DNA of 64,000 nucleotides from Polaribacter sp. L3A8 (GCF_009796785.1 NZ_CP047026.1:558001-622000); one strand, 5' to 3'. Numbered from the stretch's first letter, positions 46,608 to 56,518 are shown. Numbers and translations are program-made. Notes: generated from the sequence alone by a model not told the origin.

Positions 46608-49600
46608 CTATCTAAAATCATTAGGGTTTTTAAACTTATATATGGCACTAGTACCATTTAGACCTCCAGGTAACTTGTATTTTAAAGTAGTTTTATAGAA
46701 TCCATAACGCATAAATAAATAATCTTCATCTAAAAAATTAAGAATAGGACTTCCTGAAGGAATTAATCCATTTGTCTGATTATTTACAATTTGAGACCTT
46801 ATATCTACCCAATCATGTTTATAAGCTAAACCTAAATTATATCTAAAAGGAAATGTTGTTCTTAAACTATTTTGATTTATTTCGTACTCTAAATTATTAA
46901 GGTAACTAGATATTATTGGCAAAGCGAATTTAGGAGGTGTCCCTAAAATTTCATCATCTCTATTAATAAAAGTATATTGACCTCCAAAAGGGTAATTGGA
47001 ATATAATGGAGGATTAATATCATCTGTAAAGTATGCATCATCTAATGTAGCTTCTATACCAACCAAAGCAATATTATCTGTATAGTTTGTTCCCAAAAGT
47101 TCTACTACATCAAAAGGTTCATGGTCTTGTATACTCGTAAACAAATGAATAACATCAGAATAATAAATATCCCAATTATAATTCTGTGTATTGATTGTAT
47201 TTATTTTTTTCTTAAATGTTTTATGTTTAGACGTTCCAAATTGATATGTTAATCGTTCAATTTCTCCGTCTTTAGATAAGTTTTCTGCATCATTGTTTCT
47301 AATAATTGTTTCTACTTCTGCTACCGTATTATCATAAGAGCTAGAACTTTCTTCTTCAGGATTATTATCTGAATTACTAGTGCTTGTATTAGAACTACCT
47401 TTTGGCCTACTCGCAACTTGCATAGTGTATTGAGATTCTTGATAAACATTTGGTAAATCGTATGTTATTTTATTATCAGTAGTGTCATAATTAAAAACAA
47501 TATCACTAGATGGTGGGTCGTTTTCTTTTTTAAATTTAACAAAACTCTCCCACTCTTGATCTTCAAATAGATAATCTTGCCCTCTTGTTAATTGAATATA
47601 TCCTTGATCGTACTCATCTTCAAAAAAGTATTTTTGATCTACAACTGGATACGAATATGTAATATTACTTAAAGGTATATAATTTGGTGCACCACCAGTA
47701 GTAAAGGTTCGTTCTTCGGTTTCTATTGCTGGTTGACCATCTATCATTATTGGTTTAAAAATACCATTAACTCTTTCTTTAAAACTAACTTTAACACGTA
47801 CGGTATATACTTCATTTGGAGGTAGAATATCTGAAGAGACAAAACTAACTCTGTCATTATAATTAGACCATTCTTTTTCTCCTACTACTTCTTGTCCGTT
47901 ATGCAACAGCACAAACTCTTCTAAATCTATTCGATATAGTTTATCTCCATCATCTTCTGGTATTATTATAGGCTCGCCAACTTTCATGCTAAAAGCAGCT
48001 TGTGGTATTGCAAATACATCAATATCACTTGTACCGTCTTCAGGAGAAACATCTGTTATAATTTTCATTCCACCTAAAGGTGAAGCTCCTTCAAAAATAC
48101 ATTCTTCTCCAATAGTCAGTTTAAATCTAAATTTACCTTTAATTAAGCCACCTAAAAGGTTATAATGTCCTCCTAAATATCCTCGCATCCAAATAGGATT
48201 TGGCGCTTTTGCTTGTAATAACATTGCTGCACCAGCTTGAATTATTGGGATTTTTTTATTGATAAAAAACAGTTTTATTCTAATACCTAACTCACCTTGT
48301 AAATACACATAAGCTTGTCCGTTTGCATACCACCCATTAATACCTACTTGATCTCCTGTATTAGAACACTCTGCTTCTCCATAATCTCTTAACATAACAT
48401 CAAAACCAGCACCGGCTTGAAAATTTGCATAAAAAATAAGGAAATTTAAATCTCCTGTATTAATACTCAAATGAGAGCCAAAAGCAAATCCACCTCCTTG
48501 AGCTATTAAAGCTTGTGAGTTTTCACTTCGCATATAATCTAACTCGCTAGCATCTACTCCTAAAATTTGAGCTACCATTGGGTCTGGTGGCGGAGCACTC
48601 GGTAAAACAGAACCTACCATAAAATATCCATCTGTTCCTACTTGTAAAGACCCAACTCCTATACTTAAACTTATCGGGCTTGTAGGTGTACCTATATAGA
48701 TATACCAAAAACCATCTGGAGCAAAATGTAAAACAGCATTACCTCCTCCGGTTATTAAACCTCCTGGAGCATTCACCGAAGCGTCTAATTCTCCATGAAG
48801 AACATCATTGTTAAAATCATAAGTTATACCCAGTTTAGCACTTATTGCCATTTGGTCTGTAGCTGTTTGAGGAAAATCAGTTTCTGCTTTATCTAATAAA
48901 TTTTGCCCTACCCAAGTACTAGCTACATTCTCGTTAGTTACTCCTAAAAATTTGGTTTTAGCTACAGTATTAGCTTTTAACTTAGTCATTAAATCATTTA
49001 CGTTAGACAAGCCTGGTATGTCTACATTCATAAAAGTTCCTTGACCATAAAATCCTAAAAAATCGATACCTCCATTGGTATTAAAAGCTATTTCAAAACC
49101 AGCTCTACCTTTAAAAACTTCATCTTTTACAGCATTAAAAATCACCATAGCTTTTAATCCTAAACCAACGGTTTCATCTGGAGTATACCCGATGCCTGTA
49201 GGTGAAAAAGAAGAACTAAAATCTGTACGTTTCATTTTGTAAGATGCGCCACCAGAAAAACCACTCAGGTTTAGAATACCGGTTCCTACCGCTAAACCAT
49301 CTACCATTGCCTCAAATTGCCAATACCTAAATGTTGTTTTACCAAAAATTCCCTTAGCTCCTACTTCAATCCCTAAACCTTTAAAATTTGCTGTTAAATT
49401 TCCAGAAAAACCATCACCATACTCAGGATCATCATTCATTATATTTAAACCTCCTTTTAATGTAAAACCGTTTAAATCTGCATCAATTAAGATGGCATCT
49501 AATTCTACACCCTGAAATTTCCATTTTTGACGATAATCTTCTTCTTCAAATACTCCTTTTACAGCTAAACTTGTTTCTGCAGAAAACCCATTATTCTCAC

Positions 49601-51428
49601 CCATTAAATTAAGAGCTAAATCAAAATGTAAATCGGCGTTAGTTTCATTTGAAGTAATACCAATATTGGATATAGAAACAGGAAAACCAGCAACCTTAAC
49701 GTCTCCATTATACCCCATAAAATCTACCGCAAAGACAGGCGATTCTGTTTGTAATATCAAATTTTGAAACTCTACACCTTTAAACTCAACCAACTTTGGT
49801 TCTGTAGTATTAGTAGATGTGGTTTCTTCTTCTTCAGTACTTTGATTGGCACTTATAGATATGTTTCCATGTAATGTTGCTTTTGGTCTAAACTGCCCAT
49901 CTCTAACGGCTAATACTATTTCACTATTTGGTAGTAATTGCCCCTTTGCTTTCCATAAATTAAAATCAATAATAGAATCGCTACTAACTGTTAACGAATA
50001 TTCCTCTTCAGAGATTAATCCATCATATCTAAGCCCCACATTATCTGGAGTATTATTTTCTCCTTCTTTTTTTGAAATAGGTAATAATATCCGTCCGTCA
50101 AATGCGGCACCCATTAGTTGACTGGCTGCTAATGAAACTTCTATATGGTCTAAAGAATAAGCCCAAGCTTTACTAACATTGGTTCTACCTTCATCTAAGG
50201 TAAATAAATTATCTCCATAAAATGTACCAGAAACCCCGTAATTATCTATAATTAAATGATGAGCTCCAAAAGTTACACGTTCATTATCTCCTCTAGATAT
50301 AGTACCAGAAGTCATAAATTCGGCAGGCATTTTAACTTCTACAGAATTTACATAAACACCTCTCCAAGTATCTACATTAGGCAATAACAAACCATTTTCT
50401 TCATAATAATCTGGAAATTCTACAGTTGCATCATTTCTTAAATCACTAAAATCTAATACGGCCTGATTTACGGCAAACTGAAAGTTACCTTTATAGTCTT
50501 CATTATTACGTTTTTGTGCTAAAACAAAAGGCTGTAAATCAATAGGTACCAAGATATCATTCCATCCGGTTGCTGTAACATTAAACTCACCTTTTACACG
50601 ATACGGAACTTGTAAAACTTGTGTGCCATTTTCTGTTATGATCGTTTTATTAACCATTGTTTTAGATTCATCTACCGTACCAGCCTTTACACCTTCTGTT
50701 TCAACAGGTATAACCAAATCTCTAGAGAATTCTACAACACCTTGTATACCCATTTTCTTAACACCTTCACAACCAATGGTTACATATGTTTTATTTTCTA
50801 TATCACCTGTTGTATAATTAAAACCGCCTTTAAGTGTCAATAGCCATTTACCAGCATTAAAAGGTATATTTAAATCTCCTAACAATACTAAATTTGCATC
50901 ACCAACAATTCCTCCTTGATGTGACAATTTAACATTATCTGCACCAAAAAATAATTCAATTGGTTGAGAGTTGCTATCTGTTTGTGGTAACTTAACTCTA
51001 GCAAATACGGTTAACTCTGTATGGTCTTTGGTAATTATCGCTTTTGTAATACCTATAGAATATTCTATACTATTTTTTATGTGCTTAACTCCAACTGGTA
51101 ATTCTTTTATATCTTCATTAGTAAAAGAATCTACCCAAGAATCATGTTCTTCAATAACAGTAAAAGAGGCACTTGCTAAATCTCTATTCTGAACAATAGT
51201 ATCTGAAACAGGGAACCACTTTTTAATATTACTCCAACTAAATTCTGGTTTAGAATCCTTATGTAGTTGTTTTTTTATCCGATAAGAGCTATCTAAAATA
51301 ACAAGCTTTTTTTTAACCAGCTTGTAATCTATTTTAGATTTAGTATTAGTAAAATTGGTTTCTCCGGATATTTGGAGTACAAAAAAAAACAAAAAGATAG
51401 AAAATATTTTTTTTTTCATAGTCTCCAT
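46608..51428 (-). CDS. Large exported beta-rich protein, first gene of the surface locus
   Basis: The 1606-aa protein has a signal peptide (KKIFSIFLFFFVLQISGET; ATG 51428 or 51419). No family is recognised. Long runs of alternating strands (VTIGCEGVKKMGIQGVVEF, DLNGFTLKGGLNIM, FGKTTFRYWQFEAMVDG) look like a repeating beta solenoid or barrel-like sheet, interrupted near residue 535 by an acidic Ser/Thr linker (STEEEETTSTNTTE). After ~1190 the sequence changes to Ig-like segments (YTVRVKVSFKERVNG), then a Ser/Asn-rich linker (SSNTSTSNSDNNPEEES) and a C-terminal ~200-residue domain. There is no T9SS sorting domain. As the first gene after a 655-bp gap it is probably transcribed from the operon promoter. 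It may be an outer-membrane or periplasmic component for the proteins behind it. Confidence 0.6.
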   Translation of the reverse strand: METMKKKIFSIFLFFFVLQISGETNFTNTKSKIDYKLVKKKLVILDSSYRIKKQLHKDSKPEFSWSNIKKWFPVSDTIVQNRDLASASFTVIEEHDSWVDSFTNEDIKELPVGVKHIKNSIEYSIGITKAIITKDHTELTVFARVKLPQTDSNSQPIELFFGADNVKLSHQGGIVGDANLVLLGDLNIPFNAGKWLLTLKGGFNYTTGDIENKTYVTIGCEGVKKMGIQGVVEFSRDLVIPVETEGVKAGTVDESKTMVNKTIITENGTQVLQVPYRVKGEFNVTATGWNDILVPIDLQPFVLAQKRNNEDYKGNFQFAVNQAVLDFSDLRNDATVEFPDYYEENGLLLPNVDTWRGVYVNSVEVKMPAEFMTSGTISRGDNERVTFGAHHLIIDNYGVSGTFYGDNLFTLDEGRTNVSKAWAYSLDHIEVSLAASQLMGAAFDGRILLPISKKEGENNTPDNVGLRYDGLISEEEYSLTVSSDSIIDFNLWKAKGQLLPNSEIVLAVRDGQFRPKATLHGNISISANQSTEEEETTSTNTTEPKLVEFKGVEFQNLILQTESPVFAVDFMGYNGDVKVAGFPVSISNIGITSNETNADLHFDLALNLMGENNGFSAETSLAVKGVFEEEDYRQKWKFQGVELDAILIDADLNGFTLKGGLNIMNDDPEYGDGFSGNLTANFKGLGIEVGAKGIFGKTTFRYWQFEAMVDGLAVGTGILNLSGFSGGASYKMKRTDFSSSFSPTGIGYTPDETVGLGLKAMVIFNAVKDEVFKGRAGFEIAFNTNGGIDFLGFYGQGTFMNVDIPGLSNVNDLMTKLKANTVAKTKFLGVTNENVASTWVGQNLLDKAETDFPQTATDQMAISAKLGITYDFNNDVLHGELDASVNAPGGLITGGGNAVLHFAPDGFWYIYIGTPTSPISLSIGVGSLQVGTDGYFMVGSVLPSAPPPDPMVAQILGVDASELDYMRSENSQALIAQGGGFAFGSHLSINTGDLNFLIFYANFQAGAGFDVMLRDYGEAECSNTGDQVGINGWYANGQAYVYLQGELGIRIKLFFINKKIPIIQAGAAMLLQAKAPNPIWMRGYLGGHYNLLGGLIKGKFRFKLTIGEECIFEGASPLGGMKIITDVSPEDGTSDIDVFAIPQAAFSMKVGEPIIIPEDDGDKLYRIDLEEFVLLHNGQEVVGEKEWSNYNDRVSFVSSDILPPNEVYTVRVKVSFKERVNGIFKPIMIDGQPAIETEERTFTTGGAPNYIPLSNITYSYPVVDQKYFFEDEYDQGYIQLTRGQDYLFEDQEWESFVKFKKENDPPSSDIVFNYDTTDNKITYDLPNVYQESQYTMQVASRPKGSSNTSTSNSDNNPEEESSSSYDNTVAEVETIIRNNDAENLSKDGEIERLTYQFGTSKHKTFKKKINTINTQNYNWDIYYSDVIHLFTSIQDHEPFDVVELLGTNYTDNIALVGIEATLDDAYFTDDINPPLYSNYPFGGQYTFINRDDEILGTPPKFALPIISSYLNNLEYEINQNSLRTTFPFRYNLGLAYKHDWVDIRSQIVNNQTNGLIPSGSPILNFLDEDYLFMRYGFYKTTLKYKLPGGLNGTSAIYKFKNPNDFR

Positions 51429-52083
51429 TAAAAAATTAGATTTGCTAAAATAAATGTTTTAAACTTTATCAAAATTTTAACTTATCCTTTTTTATTAACA
51501 TTAAATTTAACCGTTAGGTCGGTATCTATTCCTAAAAATTTTATCGATTTAGATCTTTTATAAATTTTGAAGCCTTATTTTTTTTGTAAAGAATGATTGT
51601 TCTTGTTTACTTTTTTTAACATTAAAGTATAGGAACAGATGCTTAAATTAGCATAAACACAATGGATCCTAATATATGTAGTGCTATGATTTATGATAAA
51701 GATATGCCTGAAATTAAATTTTATATACATCAACGTAAAAGACATCTTAGAAAACGATAATTAGTTTTAAAGATAGATATTCTAAAATTTTCAAAAAGAC
51801 CTAGTTATTCTAGCTGATTTTTTAGTATTTTAAATATAAAATATGATTGAGGTTGGTATGCTTATCAAATATTTTTCGCTATTTATTTAAGCTGATAAAA
51901 AGAAGAACTAACCTCTAAGAATTAAATTATTCTAGAGCAATAAAAATTTTGATAACATTTCTGGGATTAAACTTACTTGTTTAAATTTCTCTATTTTATC
52001 ACTCGTATATTTTTATACTATTTATATCAACATAAATAATTATACATTGTAATTATAAGTATATAAAATATGAATATTTTATA
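51429..52083. other. Gene-free 655-bp stretch upstream of the surface locus
   Basis: Very AT-rich DNA between the M1 aminopeptidase stop and the 1606-aa gene start. It should contain the promoter of the ~28-kb operon; I could not find a clean TTG-N19-TAnnTTTG promoter. A 32-codon plus-strand frame at 51662-51760 (ends QRKRHLRKR) has no recognised relative and is probably chance or a fragment. An imperfect inverted repeat lies near 51845-51918 (arms attgaggttggt and actaacctctaa). Nothing else is visible. Confidence 0.5.
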
Positions 52084-54540
52084 CTACAATAACTTAGCCA
52101 TACCTTCTTTAATAATTTCTGTATTTCTAATTTTATTCGCAGTGTTTTTAGACTCTTGATCTTGTATCATTTTTCTCATTAAATTAATCACCACTTTATC
52201 AAAATTAAACGATTTGTATTGGTTTCCTTTTACCACCATATCGTCTACGATATTCTGTATTGCTTCAGAATTATTACTCTCTGAGATTTGTTTAAATGCT
52301 TTTTGATACAAAACTTTGGTTGCATCATCTCCCGTTAAAAACATACCAGACAACACGTTTTTTGCGATGAAAGGCAATTCTTTTTTATCATTTTCTTCAA
52401 TATAAATTCGTGTTAAAGGCGTTGCTAAAATCTTTCTAATTTCGTCTGGTAATTCTCTAGATTTAGCTATTGCCATTGGCTTGTCTACATAATACATAGC
52501 TACCAAAGCTTTACCAATTACAGAATATGATTTACTTTCTAATCCTTTTACAAAAATAGATTTTAACTCAGGATCTGTTAATTTCCCTAACGTTTCTATA
52601 GCCGTTGCTTGTACCAATGTTTTTTCGTCATTATTGGCTATTCTCATAATTTTAGCAATCGCATCTTTTTTAGAAAACTTGTTTATTAAATCGATGTTTT
52701 CTAAGGCTAAGATTCTAATTTTAGAAGATGCATCGCTCATAGCAGCTTCTACAGCATTAAAAGCATCTTTTTCTTCTTGTTTTTTAGCTACTTCTAACAA
52801 TGCCTCTCTTCTATGTGCATAGTTTTCTGCATTTTTTAACTGAAAAATATAATCACTCAGTACTTTGTTTTCTGTAATTTCACACAATAAAACGCCGTCT
52901 GCATTCACCTGAATTAATGTTGGTTGTTTTGTATACGGAAAGGTAAAAGAAGCATCATTTTTATCTACAAAAACATTATGTCTTACTTTTTTACCATCTT
53001 CAAAAATATCAATGGCAAAAGGAAACTTAAACTCATTTGCATTTAATTGTTGTAGGTTAACCGTTACTGTTTTCTGAATGGTATTATAATCATAAGAAAC
53101 TTCTATTCTTGGATGTCCTGCTCCAAAATACCATTGGTTAAAAAACCAATTTAAATCTTTACCCGTAATTTTTTCAAATACTAAACGTAATTGATGTACT
53201 TCTGCAGCTTGGTATTTATTTTCTGTTAAATAGGTTTTTAAGCCTAAGAAAAAAGCATCGTCACCTAGGTACTTTCGCAACATGTGTAATATTGCTCCAC
53301 CTTTGTTATAACTAACTAAATCGAACATATCTTCTTTATCGACATAATTGTAACGTACCAAATGTTTGTCGTTATTTTGTCCGTTTAAATAAGACTGACT
53401 ATCCTCGTACAAATGCATATCTGCATCTAATTTTCCGTATTTATATTCTCTCCATAAATACTCGCTATAATTAGCAAAAGATTCATTTAGCGTTAAATTA
53501 GACCAACTTTCTGACGTTACTAAATCTCCAAACCAATGATGAAAAAGCTCATGTGCAATGGTGTTTTCTTGTATATTTTCATCAATTAATTGTCCTGGTG
53601 TTTGGTACGCTTGTTCTCCATGAATTACTGCTGTTGTGTTTTCCATTGCCCCAGAAACGTAATCTCTACCTACAATCTGGCTATACTTGTTCCAAGGATA
53701 TTCTACGCCCAATTTATCAGAAAAGAAACCCATCATTTCTGGTGTTAAGCCAAAAATATCTTTAGCATACGGTGCATATTCTTTTTCTACATAATAGTTT
53801 ACAGGAATATTTTTGTAAGAATCTTCTATAACTTCATACGCTCCTACTCCCATAAAGAATAAATATGGCGCATGTTTCTGATCCATTTTCCAGTAGTCTG
53901 TTCTATTGGTTCCGTTTTTAGTCTGAGTTACTAATTTACCATTAGAAAGTGTTACAAACTTATCTGGAACGGTCATATAAATTTCTTGGGTTGTTTTCTG
54001 ATTCGGACTGTCTATTGTTGGAAACCAGCAGCTGCTTGCTTCCGTTTCACCTTGTGTCCAAATTTGGGTAGATTTATTCTTGTCTAAACCATCTGCATTT
54101 ATAAAATACAAGCCTTTTGCATCGGTGATAGCAGCACTTCCTTTTTGTTGTACTTTTTCCGGACGAGCAGTATATTTTATATAGATAGTGTATTCTTCGT
54201 CTTTTTTATAGGTTTTTGGTAAATCGATTATCATTTGTAAATCATCGTAATGATACTCTAATTTCTGATTATCTATAGAAACTTGATGAATAAGCATTGC
54301 TTTGGCATCTAACGTAAGTTTGTTAGTTGTATAAAAATGAGGTTTTAAGGTAACCCAAGCTTCTCCGTTTAGTTGTTTTTCTTTAAAATTAAAATCAACC
54401 TTTAATTTTGTGTGAACGAGATCGTTAATTTTATCTCTTTCGGGTTTGTAGGTATCATAAGTTTGTGAAAAACTAACCAAACTCATCAAAAGGAAAACAA
54501 AAAACAGCACTTTTTTAATCATCATATATTGCATTTTCAT
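52084..54540 (-). CDS. M1 family metallo-aminopeptidase
   Basis: An 818-aa exported zinc aminopeptidase. The frame reaches a TTG at 54549, but ATG 54540 (or the later ATGs at 54534, 54525, 54522) is a better start before the signal peptide KKVLFFVFLLMSLVSFSQ. The exopeptidase motif is VSGAMENTT, and the zinc site is IAHELFHHWFG with the third ligand Glu 18 residues on in LNESFANY, giving HExxH-x18-E. The N-terminal domain is the usual M1 beta saddle, and the C-terminal half is helical and HEAT-like (EALLEVAKKQEEKDAFNAVE). It cleaves N-terminal residues from peptides in the periplasm or at the surface. A TAnnTTTG-like element (on the minus strand at 54554-54547) overlaps the longer start. Confidence 0.93.
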   Translation of the reverse strand: MKMQYMMIKKVLFFVFLLMSLVSFSQTYDTYKPERDKINDLVHTKLKVDFNFKEKQLNGEAWVTLKPHFYTTNKLTLDAKAMLIHQVSIDNQKLEYHYDDLQMIIDLPKTYKKDEEYTIYIKYTARPEKVQQKGSAAITDAKGLYFINADGLDKNKSTQIWTQGETEASSCWFPTIDSPNQKTTQEIYMTVPDKFVTLSNGKLVTQTKNGTNRTDYWKMDQKHAPYLFFMGVGAYEVIEDSYKNIPVNYYVEKEYAPYAKDIFGLTPEMMGFFSDKLGVEYPWNKYSQIVGRDYVSGAMENTTAVIHGEQAYQTPGQLIDENIQENTIAHELFHHWFGDLVTSESWSNLTLNESFANYSEYLWREYKYGKLDADMHLYEDSQSYLNGQNNDKHLVRYNYVDKEDMFDLVSYNKGGAILHMLRKYLGDDAFFLGLKTYLTENKYQAAEVHQLRLVFEKITGKDLNWFFNQWYFGAGHPRIEVSYDYNTIQKTVTVNLQQLNANEFKFPFAIDIFEDGKKVRHNVFVDKNDASFTFPYTKQPTLIQVNADGVLLCEITENKVLSDYIFQLKNAENYAHRREALLEVAKKQEEKDAFNAVEAAMSDASSKIRILALENIDLINKFSKKDAIAKIMRIANNDEKTLVQATAIETLGKLTDPELKSIFVKGLESKSYSVIGKALVAMYYVDKPMAIAKSRELPDEIRKILATPLTRIYIEENDKKELPFIAKNVLSGMFLTGDDATKVLYQKAFKQISESNNSEAIQNIVDDMVVKGNQYKSFNFDKVVINLMRKMIQDQESKNTANKIRNTEIIKEGMAKLL

Positions 54541-54675
54541 AATTTCCAAAAGTAAGAAATATTAACAATGTAGCTGTTAATGAGCAGTTAAAAATAGTTG
54601 GTAGTTACAATAGCCGTTTTTAGTAAAAAAGAATATCTGCTTATTATAAATATACAGCATAGAAAATATGCAATT

Positions 54676-54767
54676 TTATTATTTCGAACGTAGAGAGAAA
54701 TCACATAAAGTTATCTACACATTGGTTTTCTTTATTACGAGATTTCTCCTTTCATCAAAATGGCAAT
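54676..54767. repeat. Imperfect inverted repeat in the 333-bp gap
   Basis: Left arm ttatttcgaacgtagagaga (54679-54698, continuing gaaatcac) and right arm gagatttctcctttcatcaa (54740-54759, continuing aaatgg) are imperfect inverted copies. This resembles degenerate copies of a palindrome common in Bacteroidota intergenic regions (GAGATTTCTC...CGAAATG). The rest of the 54550-54882 gap shows only AT-rich DNA and the terminator described separately. Confidence 0.55.
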
Positions 54768-54830
54768 TAGAAGTAGTATTCATTTTTTTTTTAAGATTTT
54801 AATAACTTATACTTGATAAGTATTAATAAA

Positions 54831-54862
54831 AAAGCTGTAACCTCATAAGAGATTACAGCTTT
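54831..54862 (-). terminator. Rho-independent terminator of the sigma/DUF4252 operon
   Basis: Perfect stem with arms aaagctgtaa and ttacagcttt around an imperfect cctcataagaga loop, followed on the minus strand by a T-rich run. It lies 20 bp beyond the stop of the last DUF4252 gene, reading in that gene's direction. Confidence 0.85.
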
Positions 54863-54882
54863 AAATTAACTATTAAAAAGAT

Positions 54883-55425
54883 TTATTTTCCACTAAAAAT
54901 AGCACTAAATTTTTCTAAATCTAAATTGTCTTTATCAAATTTAATATTGTTCATCATTGCTATAATCTTAGCAGGATTCATGTGATCGCCTAATAAACGA
55001 GCAACACCTACTCCAACTTCGTCTCCATAACCAAAAGCAATCACTTCGTCTATAGAATCTGTATTTCCAGTATAATACAAGTTTACATGCATTCCTTTTG
55101 TTTTCATAGACATTAAAGATTTATACTCTTTGTTGTCTTTAAAAATACTTTTTAATGTTGTTTTTTCAATTTCATACGTTGGTTCATTTCCTTTAAAGGG
55201 CAATGCAACCACGTTTATTTTTCGAATACTTTTTAGCGTTTCTTTTACATCTTCAGAAACAGCCTCTGATTTTAATTGTAAAAAACTAGTAGGAATATCA
55301 ACAGTGATAAAACCAGTTTTTTCTTGACTTTCTACTAAGTATCCTTGTAATGATTTTTCATTTTTACAAGATGTTATCATTAAAACAAGTAATAAAAGAG
55401 AAAATATTTTGGTGATGTTTTTCAT
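54883..55425 (-). CDS. DUF4252 lipoprotein
   Basis: A 180-aa protein with a lipoprotein signal (LLLVLMITSCKNE, Cys20). The mature part matches the DUF4252 pattern: VDIPTSFLQLKSEAV, ETLKSIRKINVVALPF, YKSLMSMKTKGMHVNLYY and DEVIAFGYGDEVGVGVARLLG. The function of DUF4252 is unknown. It is the last gene of an operon that begins with an ECF sigma factor, an arrangement often seen in Flavobacteria, which suggests an envelope-related output of the sigma pathway (inference). Confidence 0.85.
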   Translation of the reverse strand: MKNITKIFSLLLLVLMITSCKNEKSLQGYLVESQEKTGFITVDIPTSFLQLKSEAVSEDVKETLKSIRKINVVALPFKGNEPTYEIEKTTLKSIFKDNKEYKSLMSMKTKGMHVNLYYTGNTDSIDEVIAFGYGDEVGVGVARLLGDHMNPAKIIAMMNNIKFDKDNLDLEKFSAIFSGK

Positions 55426-55461
55426 AATAATGTAGTTTGGTGTGATAAAATTTAAATTGCC

Positions 55462-55533
55462 GTCTCCTTGAGCGCAGTCGAAAGGTCTTGTTTATCTAAA
55501 ACTTCATAAGTTCTCGACTGCACTCTAACTGAC
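55462..55533. repeat. Imperfect palindromic intergenic repeat, copy 2
   Basis: Left arm gtctccttgagcgcagtcga (from 55462) and right arm ttctcgactgcactctaact (from 55511) are inverted relatives of each other. Both match the arms of the element at 13811-13876 at most positions. It lies between the two DUF4252 genes. Confidence 0.75.
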
Positions 55534-55545
55534 ATATTTTTACTT

Positions 55546-56055
55546 TTATTTTCCTTTAGAAAAAGTATCGGCTAATTCAGACATTTTATTAATATCTATG
55601 TTACCCGTTAAAGAAACCACTACAGCCTCTGCGTTTCCTTTTGTTTTTTTATCAATACCTTTAATAAACATTAAAACTTCACTCACAAAATCTTTATTCT
55701 TTGTTGTTTTTACATAAATTTTAACGTGAGAACCTTCATCTTTAATTCTCATTAATTGTGTTAAATTCTGTTTTTTAATGGCGTCATTTGCCATTGCCTC
55801 CATTTTGTTTGCGATACCAACATCTTTGGTAGAAAACATTTTAAATTCTTTTAAATCTTGAATCATTTGAAAGACTTTCATCCCTTCATTATCATCAATT
55901 TCTACATTTTTAAACTTAGAGATTAACTCAAAAGCATCTTTGGTAACAACTACCATATCTATGCCATCCATATCTTCTAAAGAATCAAAAAAGGACTGTG
56001 CGCTGGTTACCATTGGTGCAACCACTAACGCTATTAATATTGCTATTTTTTTCAT
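55546..56055 (-). CDS. DUF4252 secreted protein
   Basis: A 169-aa protein with a signal peptide ending TSAQ and no lipobox. SFFDSLEDMDGIDMVVVTKDAFELIS and the downstream FKMFSTKDVGIANKM, LMRIKDEGSHVKIYVKT and VVVSLTGNIDINKMSELAD follow the DUF4252 plan. It shares the family with the downstream lipoprotein but is only distantly similar to it, so the pair is an old duplication. Second-to-last gene of the sigma operon. Confidence 0.83.
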   Translation of the reverse strand: MKKIAILIALVVAPMVTSAQSFFDSLEDMDGIDMVVVTKDAFELISKFKNVEIDDNEGMKVFQMIQDLKEFKMFSTKDVGIANKMEAMANDAIKKQNLTQLMRIKDEGSHVKIYVKTTKNKDFVSEVLMFIKGIDKKTKGNAEAVVVSLTGNIDINKMSELADTFSKGK

Positions 56056-56095
56056 AATTTCTGTGTTTACTTAATTTTACTATTATCTACTTGGT

Positions 56096-56518
56096 TTATT
56101 TTAAGATCTTGTTTACGGTGTTCTCATAAGTATATAAGGTGGCAACGGCTTGTTCTCCTTTTTTAAGGTTTGCAGATAAAAGTCTTAACCCTTTACTTAT
56201 TTGATCGAATTGTTTTTTTGCTTGGTATCTATCGTATTCATTTTTACCAATAAATACACTAAATAATAAGACTATTGATGCTGCTACAGATAACCATTTT
56301 AAGTTTCTCTTTTTAGATCTCTTAGGTTCTAACTGAATGGTTTTTGTAAAAGTTTCTTCTTTGCTAATAGCAAAATAATTAAACATGTACTCATATTCTT
56401 GCAAATGTGGTGCAACATTACCTCCTGTAAAATAGTTTCTTAAGGCTGTTTCTTCTTGCAAAGACGTTTCCGCGTTTTCGTATTTTTCTACTAATTTTTC
56501 TATGTTAGCTAACTCCAT
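56096..56518 (-). CDS. Single-pass membrane protein, anti-sigma-like
   Basis: A 140-aa protein with a cytoplasmic acidic N-terminal helix pair (ANIEKLVEKYENAETSLQEE), a transmembrane segment WLSVAASIVLLFSVFIG near residues 75-91, and a short helical outer part. The length, topology and overlap of 14 bp with the ECF sigma gene are those of a Bacteroidota anti-sigma or companion protein. It has no zinc-binding HxxxCxxC motif. The assignment as an anti-sigma factor rests on context and topology. Confidence 0.65.
   Translation of the reverse strand: MELANIEKLVEKYENAETSLQEETALRNYFTGGNVAPHLQEYEYMFNYFAISKEETFTKTIQLEPKRSKKRNLKWLSVAASIVLLFSVFIGKNEYDRYQAKKQFDQISKGLRLLSANLKKGEQAVATLYTYENTVNKILK

Noticed and set aside
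51662..51760. 32-codon frame ending QRKRHLRKR
   Set aside because: Too short, no recognised relative and no upstream signal; mentioned only as part of the gap.
52059..52085. Palindrome agtatataaaat...attttatact at the end of the M1 aminopeptidase gene
   Set aside because: The stem is entirely A/T, overlaps the stop codon and lacks a T-run; too weak to call a terminator.
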